DNA of 64,000 nucleotides from Dactylonectria macrodidyma. Its lineage: Eukaryota; Ascomycota; Sordariomycetes; Hypocreales; Nectriaceae. Shown here piece by piece: positions 56,223 through 64,000 of the stretch. The position numbers were made by a program, and so were the translations under genes. Where the stretch lies: NCBI GenBank assembly GCA_020744425.1, contig JAGMUV010000001.1:1922001-1986000 (forward strand). Reading direction: 5' to 3'. The notes below the pieces were generated by a model. It did not search any database. It was not told the DNA's origin and worked only from the letters and a program-made list of their open reading frames with translations. Positions within the stretch are counted from its first letter, which is position 1. Every line of letters begins with the position of its first letter.

Positions 56223-56823
56223 ATGTCTAAGCCTAGCAACGTCGATCGAAGTCAATGGAGGACCAAATGCCGGCAGCGGCTGGCGGAGCATATCAGTACG
56301 AGTCCACGCAGAACTACACAGAGCAATGCTAAACTCATTAGATGATACCTTGGACCTTACGATAGACCCTGCAGATGTCCGCCTGATACCAAGCGAGGAA
56401 GATCCTTATCGATGGAAATGGAGTTCCGAGAAGGAGTATCTTTTCGAGAAACATCTCAGTAAGCTCTCTGTCGGACCGCTTATGGAGCTTTGCAAAGGAG
56501 TGGGGACGTCTTTTCAGGCGGTACGCCCGTCGGTAGAGGCCAGCAAGAAGCCTTGGAACGAAATACAAGATCTCAGAGATGAAATCTCCAAACTCAGGGA
56601 GGAAAGATCTGAGATCATGCAGCTCGCAAAAAAGGAAAGATCTGAGACAATTCTCGCAAAAAGGCACAGTGGAAAGTACAAGCGGGAGTACCACGAACTG
56701 AGGCGGAAGTACCATAAGCAACAACAGCTACTTGCCAGATATAAAGGCCTGATGACGGACTTGCTAAGGGACAGTGAATCTATTGAATCACCTTCGCTAC
56801 CTCGCCGCTACGATACGTACTGA
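56223..56823 (+). pseudogene. coiled-coil fungal protein with a probable frameshift
   Basis: From the ATG at 56,223 the frame reads MSKPSNVDRSQWRTKCRQRL and AEHISTSPR, then shifts. A second frame continues in register as ELHRAMLNSLDDTLDLTIDP, DPYRWKWSSEKEYLFEKHLS and a long charged helix (NEIQDLRDEISKLREERSEI) to the stop at 56,823. One extra base near 56,308 explains the break; no intron of plausible size fits. The helix and the basic tail (KYKREYHELRRKYHKQQQL) predict a coiled coil. I recall similar short proteins in Hypocreales, function unknown. A sequencing error, or translation from a different start, cannot be excluded. Confidence 0.5.
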
Positions 56824-56999
56824 ATTGATTGTGTAGCAGAGGATGGGTAAAATCCTCGTCTTAGTCTCTACCAATGCTTCAAGACTTGTCTCGTGCCCGT
56901 AAAAGTCACAGTTGAATAAGAGTCATGTGTGTGTGCCCAAATGGACTGCGAAATTTTACAGAGATGGGAAAAGCTACGGAGATAGGAGGAGGTAGTCCG

Positions 57000-57293
57000 T
57001 CATGTGCTTAGAGCAGTCGAGCACTGACCTTGGGGCTTCGTCTTGGCCCATAGCTGCTCAGCTGTGCCAATCCATCCACAACGCTTCTCTCTTATCCGTT
57101 CGTCTTTTGCTCTCATACGCTTAGCATAGCGTTCCCATCTTTTTCTTCTCTCGTTCCTATCGGCCCTCACGCGACTTCCAGACGAGATCACAATGTCAGT
57201 ATTGGCATTGATGTTGATCGCGACTCCTAATTCAACAACACCATGATAGTCTTCAGGGTAGTCAGAATCGTCTGCCTCCATACCATCGCCCAT
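57000..57293 (-). CDS. small basic hypothetical protein, 97 aa
   Basis: A single open frame. It has an acidic start (MGDGMEADDSDYPEDYHGVV), a hydrophobic strand (ELGVAININANTDIVISSGS) and a strongly basic helical segment (ADRNERRKRWERYAKRMRAK). No domain is recognised. Composition looks like protein, but support is weak; it could be part of a larger or decayed gene. Confidence 0.35.
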   Translation of the reverse strand: MGDGMEADDSDYPEDYHGVVELGVAININANTDIVISSGSRVRADRNERRKRWERYAKRMRAKDERIREKRCGWIGTAEQLWAKTKPQGQCSTALST

Positions 57294-57807
57294 ATTGCGG
57301 GAGGTGGACTGAGGGTTCAGGTCTTAGGAATCCGAGCCTGGGTAAAGGAGTTTGTCATCGTGATGCTTGAAGCACCAATGTTAAGCCACTGTTGCTTGTA
57401 CGTGGTGTAAAGATGCTCGTAACGGCGCTGAATCATGGTTGACTGGTCACGAGGAAGGGGATGTGGAAGGGGATGTGGAAGGGAGATAGACATGCAATGC
57501 CTTGGTTTCTTGCATACGTTCCGCAGCGGTGCCGGAGTTGCGTTTTCTGTTTTCTTGGTTAAAGAAAGCGAGCATCATGCTTTCAGGTGTGTGGAGTCAG
57601 CTTTCTGCCTTCTATTTCACTCTCAATAGTGTCCTCAGCTGGATCGGGTGCAAGTCACATGTCTTTTCAGCAAAACATAAAAAGGCCAGGGCTCCATATC
57701 CGTTTCCCAAGATTTATCATGGTCTCCTAAAAGCCCATACAGACAATCCGGTACTGTACAGATCTCGAGTGATTTCACACCAAGTTGCTAGCTTTCCGTG
57801 GTCCCCG

Positions 57808-58125
57808 ATAACACGCCCTACGACAAGACACTACGTCCCTATGACCGATAGCGGACGATACGCCCGGTGGTGAAGACAACACGCCCCTTTAGACAATGAG
57901 AGACAATACACGCCGTGGTCAACATACGGCCAATAGAAAATAAAACACCCTACGACCAGAAAGTACGCCCCCATGGCCAATAGCAGATAGCACGCGCGCG
58001 ATGGTCAATAGCAGACACCCCCTGTGGTGAAGACAGCACCCCCTATGGTGAAAGCAACACCCCTGTGGTGATGAAAACACGCCCCTCTGGCCAATAGAAG
58101 ACAACATGCCCTGCGGTCAACGAAG
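57808..58125. repeat. degenerate CCAAT-containing minisatellite, array A
   Basis: Imperfect units of about 25 bp, approximated by ACAACACGCCCCTATGG followed by CCAATAGAAG, fill some 320 bp. The array ends about 200 bp before the start codon of a plus-strand gene. The same unit recurs in reverse orientation at 60,625-60,930. Confidence 0.8.
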
Positions 58126-58333
58126 GGCTATGAGATGTTCTCCAATAAGAGCCAAATTGCTTACGAATGAGTTCTAGGATACAAGTTCCCCTCATGGGCC
58201 ATGGCATTGTGAACCCAGCCATATACGTATCATGACTGCATCCCCCATGCGTCAAAACGTCTTGTGGAAGCGACTCCATGATGGTTTTGCGGAAGTTTTG
58301 AAAGACGTGCAATATTTCTATTTCTTTTTCTCT

Positions 58334-58843
58334 ATGTGCTTCTACGAGCAATCTCTCTGGACTTGTGGATACTGGAGGTGGGGGCGGTTCCGGGAGCAAT
58401 GTCCTAAGGAGCATCGTCTGGGAGAGACGTGCGGCATGAAGCTTATCTTCGAAACGCATCGCCTTCTCACGGTTTGCAAAATCTGCGAAAGCATCGGTCG
58501 CAAGCAGAAACGCATCAAACAGCTACTCAGAAAGGTGCCAAGGCTGCAACAACTGCGTTTGGTGGCTACCCAGGAGAGAAATGCGGAAATCATTGCTGAA
58601 ACTGTGTCTCAGATAAGGCATCTCCGTCAAGAGCATCAAAAAAGTACATCTGGCGGGGCTGGGCCTCGTCGCCAGCCACTGCGCCACGACCACCCGTCAT
58701 TCCTCGCTTGGCGGCCAGCGGCCCAGTCAAGTCGACTTGAACGCCGCCGAGCGCATGTGGCCCTTGATTTACTTCACGATGATTCTGTCCAGGCTTGGAA
58801 CCGCGCCGCAACAGGACCGAGCTCATGCGGAAGATGTACATAA
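58334..58843 (+). CDS. Cys-rich, putative zinc-binding hypothetical protein
   Basis: 169 aa from the ATG at 58,334; the longer frame upstream begins in leader-like sequence. The first half is MCFYEQSLWTCGYWRWGRFR, then EQCPKEHRLGETCGMKLIFE and VCKICESIGRKQKRIKQLLR. The regular spacing of Cys and His fits a small metal-binding module followed by a basic helix (SQIRHLRQEHQK). I recall a family of short proteins with this pattern in Fusarium-type fungi; its function is unknown. The C-terminal 60 residues are Arg/His/Ala-rich and may be read-through beyond an unseen intron. The gene faces the membrane-protein gene, and both have the same minisatellite in their promoters. Confidence 0.6.
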   Translation: MCFYEQSLWTCGYWRWGRFREQCPKEHRLGETCGMKLIFETHRLLTVCKICESIGRKQKRIKQLLRKVPRLQQLRLVATQERNAEIIAETVSQIRHLRQEHQKSTSGGAGPRRQPLRHDHPSFLAWRPAAQSSRLERRRAHVALDLLHDDSVQAWNRAATGPSSCGRCT

Positions 58844-59744
58844 GCACTGAATCGACACTTCAGTCTCGCTCATCCATTTCGCATTGCCACGTGATATGTG
58901 CACTATTGAAGAAGTAGTCATGAGTAATTGTCACAGGCAAGTTAGCAAAAGGCAGGCTTGGTAGGAGGCAAGCAGGCAAGAACCGACAAAGCCGAGGGGC
59001 ATATACGACTGTTTGCCACCGATGACAGCAGGATGTTCCTGGTCACGGGCTTACCAAATCTCGCTGAATTTAAGAGGAGGGGTTCTGAGATGCATCAGGT
59101 CCGAGCGCCTGACGAGGCAAGAGTAATATCCCTCCAGTAGGACCCGTCAGTGGGTGACGTACCTAATGACGACTTCCCCGCTCGCGCGCCGCCGGAAACC
59201 AGCTATCCGCCATATGAATGAAAGAATGGAATTTATTCCGCCCGGGAGGACTAGCCTCATAGGGCCAGGTGCGCCTAGGCTATTTACAGTTCTAAGTTTA
59301 TCGTTCGCGTCTCCCAGAAGCCCCCACATTCTTCCTCATCCGCTGATCGGTCTCGCCTCGCTTGACTCTGTGACAGACCTGCTTGAAGACCAATTTCTCC
59401 GAGTGTTCAGTATCCTATTCTCAGCAGCCGAAGCATGGTCTGCCAACTTGAGGCTGTTTAGTATTAGTATCACCAGGTGTATGTCGCGGTTGCGCAATCA
59501 CCTCCAACGCTGATCGGCTGCTCGTCAAGTATTGTTTTGTATTTTCAGAGAAAATAGCTAGCAGAGGCGCCGCGCGTCAACCTACATAGACCCTACCTTG
59601 CATCCCCTTGGATCCTATTCCGCTCCTTGCGCAGGACACTGCCGGTTCGCAAGTCAATACCAGTTTGCTCCTTAAGCCGACCTCCACGGCCAACCCAAGC
59701 CCCATCCTCGATGGCCATCTTCAGGATCTTGTCCTCTCGGTTAT
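58844..59744. other. 0.9-kb convergent spacer, no gene seen
   Basis: It lies between the 3' ends of two convergent genes. Frames here do not look coding and no repeat or RNA fold was recognised. Confidence 0.5.
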
Positions 59745-60337
59745 TCACTCGTTCTGGCTATTTGCTATCGGCTTGTCGTTGGGCTCGTAAGGCTCACTCT
59801 TTGTGCACCATCGTCTCCATATCCATCCAGCAATAACAACCATCAGCACCAATACCAAAACGGTCTCTGCGGCAAGAACAACACTAGACGACTGAGAGTA
59901 CCTATGCGCATACCAGCAATTCAGACCAAGCAAAAACTTGATAATGGTGATGTCGAGTAACAGCAACGGAGTCGAACCGATCACCAGCTCTTCCATTGTT
60001 GGCCTCTGATATCCTTTGAACATGAAAAGAAGCATCGATGCGAAGCATATGACGGCAACGGAAGCAACAATGGTGCTTGTCAAGGAGAACGCGGCTGCTT
60101 GAAGGAAGGCAGTTGGCATGCCCCGATGAAAGTCGTGAGATGTCAAGACTGACAAGGACAGGCTCCCGAGGAAAGCTGCCAGGATCCCGAATATTGGGTA
60201 TAGGTAAACGATCCGCTCGAATGCAATCGTCGCATGCCTGCCCAACGGCTGGTCAACTGTGGTATAGACTACATGTCAGCTAAGCGCCGAACGAATGGAC
60301 TGTTGTACTGACGCTGAGGTCTGATGGTAAGACGCAT
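59745..60337 (-). CDS. four-pass membrane protein, hypothetical
   Basis: Two exons, 60337..60313 and 60256..59745, give 178 aa. The 25-nt first exon (MRLTIRPQ) joins in frame through a 56-bp intron with GTCAGT...ACCACAG ends. Four hydrophobic helices are clear: VYLYPIFGILAAFLGSLSLS, TSTIVASVAVICFASMLLFM, GSTPLLLLDITIIKFLLGLN and VVLAAETVLVLVLMVVIAGW. The tail (RRWCTKSEPYEPNDKPI) is hydrophilic. There is no cleavable signal peptide. No family is recognised. It may sit in an internal or plasma membrane. The upstream region carries minisatellite array B. Confidence 0.72.
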
Positions 60338-60624
60338 TCTGAGATTGAGATGAGAGATTGAGAAAAAAAAAATTGACTGCAACGGATTTTCAGAATCAGG
60401 AATTACGTTCATCTCGGGCGTCATGAGCTTTTCAGATAGGCGTTTACAGTACACTTTTCTTCTGTCTTCAGTCTGTACATCCGCCGATGCTGTGCGTCGC
60501 ATCCACGCCGTCTGACTCACCACATGGGGTTTAGATCATCGGTTCTCCCAAAAAATCTCCGTAGTTTTGAGGATAAGACGTTTCGCGTCAATAAGCCAAT
60601 GATCAGCTACTCTTCAAGTTCCTG

Positions 60625-60930
60625 GCCATTGGCTATTGTCTTGTTATCTGTTGACCCTAGGGCGTGACACATCCTATTGGCCATAGGGGCGTTTTATTTG
60701 GTCATCGGGCGTGTTGTTGCCTATTGGCCATGTGTTGACCACAACGTGTGCTGACTTTTTATTAGTTATAGGGGTGTGGTATTTGGCTACAGGGCGTGTA
60801 TCTACTATTGACTATCCGTTGACTATAGCGTGTGCTGTATTCTATTGGTTACAGGGGCGTGTTGCTTGTTCACTGGGCGTGTTGTCTTCTATTGGCCATA
60901 GGGTGTGTTGTCTGGCCATAGGGGTGTATA
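60625..60930. repeat. degenerate CCAAT-containing minisatellite, array B
   Basis: Same unit as array A but reverse-complemented in the window (CTATTGGCCATAGGGGCGTG). It starts about 290 bp upstream of the minus-strand membrane-protein gene, so its orientation relative to the gene is the same as for array A. Confidence 0.82.
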
Positions 60931-60947
60931 CATACCAGCATTCGCTG

Positions 60948-60984
60948 TTAGGGGGAGGTTGGGGAGGTTTGGGGGGAGGTTGGG
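60948..60984 (+). repeat. G-rich tract with quadruplex potential
   Basis: Runs of five, four, six and three G separated by AGGTT-like spacers follow TTA, immediately right of minisatellite array B. The pattern could form a G-quadruplex on the plus strand. Confidence 0.6.
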
Positions 60985-61471
60985 CTCCCACCGATTTAAC
61001 TATGAGCAACGAGATGGCATGCAAGCTTGTGTTCGAAGGTTATGGGGTGCTGTATGTACTGTATCAAGGGAAAGAAGGGGAAACGAAAGTGCCTTCCTTG
61101 CGGCCTACCGATTCGGGTACATCTTGTTAGCCAGTGTCCTACGTTACCATCATCACCTTCTTTCGCCACATATTGAAGCACCCGTGTAGGAACGAAGATG
61201 TCAAGGTCTTGATTCAACCCGAACTCTATGTCCAACAGTTTACGATCGCGCTGCAGGCTACCCTACGCTATGCTCTTTGATGTTCACACCGGTACGGCTA
61301 GGCATGTAACTCATACTTAGAGTCACCAGCAGGGAATCAAACAAGCTCAGCAAAATAAGAGGGAGAAAAATTGCATTTCCGAACGTCAATTATGGCAAAG
61401 TTACTTTAGAAATCAAGGCTTTAAAGTTTGCGCTGCTTAAGTATCATCTACTTCAGCACTGTGTTGAAGTC
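60985..61471. other. spacer, no gene seen
   Basis: About 490 bp between the G-rich tract and the stop codon of the C2H2 gene. No supported feature. Confidence 0.5.
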
Positions 61472-63248
61472 CTACTCCTGCCTATTCGCTTCACGCATTG
61501 CCGCATCAAGACGGTGGCGATCCAAGTGCCGCTCAAGGCGGCTATAATCTCTCAGACAGAAGGGACAGACCTGCGTTAGTTCACGTTTTAGAGGATTTCC
61601 ATGTCGGGGCTGGCCAGTGCCAGACCTCATTCCGCCTACCTGTCTGCCGAGCGACGATGGTGGTACGGGAGACCTCCAATCCGCCGGCCGAGTCCTCTGC
61701 GGCCTGTATCTTTGCTTGGACAATGATGGCCAGTTAATGACTGGCCTTCTTTCGGGTGCCATCTTTCGGTAGGTCGCATTTGTGCGGACGCCACGATCTG
61801 TACTCATGGTAGATCTATCTGGCGATGTTGACACCGATCCAAGCGCAGCACGAAGGCTGGGAAGAGAGGGGGCGGTGTGCGACATGACAGCGTTCAGAGG
61901 TGGCAGATCGTAGGAAGTTGGCGAGTTACCTGACACCGAAACGCGGATTGGCTTGGTGAGGTAGATCGAAATTGGTAGTGGAACGCCATCAGTCGTTGTT
62001 TGGGAAGCTGAGCCTCCAGAGAGCTCCGTGTTTTGAGCGCAGCCTATAGGATGGAGTTGCACGTCCGATACAATCTCGACTACTGGCGGCATCTTCTCAT
62101 TCACGGTGGCCTCTTCAGTCGCATATTGGTCTTCAGATAGGGAGAACCGCCCTGTTGGTGTGGAATCCACGGCAGTTGACTGTCTCGATCTGGACTCTCG
62201 CTCGTGAGAAGGTTCGGTCGTATTCTCCGTAGAGCTTAAAGCCGAGGTGGACATTGGTGCTTCATCAGCTTGGCTTCCATTACCACCGTCCTCTTGAGTC
62301 TCGTGTGCTGCGTGGTGATAGCCAGCAAATGCGTCGTCTGTCTGAGGAACATGACGGTTCCTAATGAAGGTGCGTACCGAGTCGTAATATGGGATAAGAG
62401 AGGCTTGAGAACCTTCAAAGTCAAAGTCCTGAAGGTCTTTGGCAGCGACCCAGCCAAGCGCACCGTTGTCGAGAACTCTCGCTCCCTCGAAGAACATGAC
62501 TGGAAACTCTCGGTCTGCGGCGAGGGGTCCGTCAGCCTCGTACCCTTTCTTCCAACCGACTTGCCCTGTGTGTTTATTGCAATCATAACAGGCTGGTATT
62601 GACTCAGCGAGCCCGAACTTCTCAATGTCTTCGAGAGGCAGAACGAGCACAGCAAACCAACTCTTCGACTTCGGCCAATATGCCACGTATACTTCGTTAG
62701 GGACGGGTTTTACGAAGGCATTTGAAGCGCTCTGTCGGCGAGGACTGGTTCGCAACGTAGGCTTGTTGCCCTGGTCGTGAAGAGTTCGCCGTCGACCTCC
62801 ACGACGAACCTTCCGGTATACGGTTTGCTCGTCAACCTAGAGAGGTTAGAAAATAACCCGTCAACCATACTGATAGGAAACTTACCCCCTTCACGTATAT
62901 AACCGAGTCTTCTTTAGGGTCCTCGGCAGAAGCAAGGACTTCACGCATTTCAGGCGTTTGCTGTCTGTCATTTTGTTCTGATTGCTCTTGCGCAACGTCC
63001 TTGGTGAATTCCACGACCCCAGTTTGCTCTATACCATTCATTATATCCTCACAGATATCTCGAGCGAGATTTCTGCAGAGCGCCTGGATGGAAGCTTGTA
63101 GCTGATAATCACAAGGCTTTTCTGGCTTGTTGACGGATTGTTCATAGAGGATCTTCAATTCTTTCAGCTTTCCCTCACACCTTGGAATGGCGTCTCGCAA
63201 GCCAGTCAAACGCCAAGAGCTATGAGCAGATTCATCGGATGGCGGCAT
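61472..63248 (-). CDS. C2H2 zinc-finger hypothetical protein
   Basis: Two exons, 63248..62886 and 62836..61472, are joined by a 49-bp intron (GTAAGT...CTCTAG, TCTAAC branch point), giving 575 aa. The first 120 residues are helical (CEGKLKELKILYEQSVNKPE). The second part has a compact segment (NEVYVAYWPKSKSWFAVLVL, VGWKKGYEADGPLAADREFP) that could be a small beta domain. A long Ser/Thr/Pro-rich disordered region follows. The C-terminus holds one finger, CPFCLRDYSRLERHLDRHR, with C-x2-C-x9-H-x3-H spacing, slightly shorter than the classical finger. A nuclear DNA- or chromatin-binding role is possible but unproven. Splice signals and frame are clean, so the gene is probably intact. Confidence 0.72.
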
Positions 63249-64000
63249 CTTGGTAAAGAGTAGATCGGCTGGTTCAGACTTACTAGATCGGTGGTGGGTA
63301 GCTCAGCCCACTTGCTTTGCTTTAATACCAGCCGCGACTCCAAGAAAGTGCGTCCGCCGGCGGCAACATGCGTTAGAATATGACCACTCCTCGTTCAGCT
63401 TCTAAACCCACCCCCTCGCAAGGGATTTCCTTGCAATTGCCATGCCGTTGTTCAAGCGGCTAAGTTTAGTACGCGGCCCTCCAATCACATATCCCTTGCT
63501 CTAGTCACTTTAGCCGCCCAATTATAGGTGTGAAGCCATCCAATTATTACGACGTTGGCTTGGTTGTCTTAGCCGCTCGATCGTAGGATGGAGGTGTTTC
63601 GGGGGCATTCAGCCGCTGTTGTTTTCGTCCAGCTCATCCAGCCATCGGTACTGCCGCTAAATCACTTCGATCGCATTTGCCACAATCTTGGTTCTAGCTT
63701 TCTGCCTGTTGATACTGTACGGCCGATCCGAGGACTCTCAGCAAGACACCGTCGTATGCCAGTAGAGTGGGCACACCACTTGCCGAATTTGGGAAGGCAT
63801 TTCACGTCAAAGACCAATTCTTTATCATTAGAGACTTCGTTTAATTTGCTATGCTAGTGTGCCGCCTTCTCATCTCAAATGCTGCCTTCGTTTTCCACCC
63901 AGAGAGTAGCCAAGTTTGCCTTAGTTGCAGAGGTCAAGTTCCGGGCGGCTTAGGCTTCAAAACCCTCAAGGGCTGTCTGTAGGAAGTTGGCTGCCGGTAC
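63249..64000. other. right-hand flank, no gene seen
   Basis: The first 300 bp are probably the promoter of the minus-strand C2H2 gene. The phrase TTAGCCGC plus an AT-rich tail recurs near 63,508 and 63,570. A possible short frame at 63,588-63,857 has no protein-like features. Confidence 0.45.

Noticed and set aside
57808..58125. Possible CRISPR-like repeat-spacer array
   Set aside because: The units are degenerate and contiguous without unique spacers of constant length, and the genome is fungal; it is a minisatellite.
58590..58847. Minus-strand open frame overlapping the end of the Cys-rich protein gene
   Set aside because: GC-rich shadow frame without motif; the plus-strand gene has the better-supported N-terminal domain. 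I note that the C-terminal part of that gene is itself weakly supported.

Overview
The window reads as nuclear DNA of a filamentous ascomycete (Pezizomycotina, probably Sordariomycetes and perhaps Hypocreales). Genes carry short introns of about 45-135 bp with GT...AG ends and CTAAC/CTGAC-type branch points. Promoters are CT-rich, and the conserved proteins (PSTAIRE Cdc2, Pho85-type cyclin, Met10, an Oms1-like methyltransferase, an IMPACT-family protein, a P1B ATPase) have typical ascomycete architecture. No species can be named from the sequence alone.

Positions 1-31,134 are core genome. In order: the 5' part of an Oms1-like mitochondrial methyltransferase (minus), an IMPACT/UPF0029 protein (plus), tRNA-Ser(AGA), the cell-cycle kinase cdc2 (plus), about 10 kb without a supportable gene that ends in a long CT-rich leader, a Pho80/Pcl-type cyclin (plus), a P1B copper ATPase (minus), an F-box-like lineage gene (minus), and MET10, the flavoprotein subunit of sulfite reductase (plus).

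From about 32.4 kb to the end the character changes: no housekeeping gene is recognisable. The first gene is an apparently intact, seven-exon DUF3435-family tyrosine recombinase that keeps R...HxxR...H...Y residues. This is the family that contains the captains of giant fungal Starship transposons. After it come a 175-residue orphan, a DUF7924 protein with a nuclease-like ExK motif, a LaeA-like methyltransferase, gene fragments, a nested pair of Mutator-like non-autonomous DNA transposons with 9-bp target duplications, an orphan protein, a PNP-NACHT-ankyrin NLR-type receptor with a 10-bp frameshifting deletion, a nucleoside 2-deoxyribosyltransferase-like protein, small lineage-specific proteins, a four-pass membrane protein and a C2H2 protein.

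The accessory half is also rich in duplicated regulatory DNA. A CCAAT-rich promoter cassette of about 640 bp occurs twice (36.4 and 39.9 kb), each copy in front of a plus-strand gene. A second, minisatellite-like CCAAT repeat lies in front of two convergent genes (57.8 and 60.6 kb). The most exciting reading is that the region beyond 32 kb is the left part of a Starship-like element carrying immune-receptor cargo. This is a hypothesis only: the right boundary and an empty site are not visible here.
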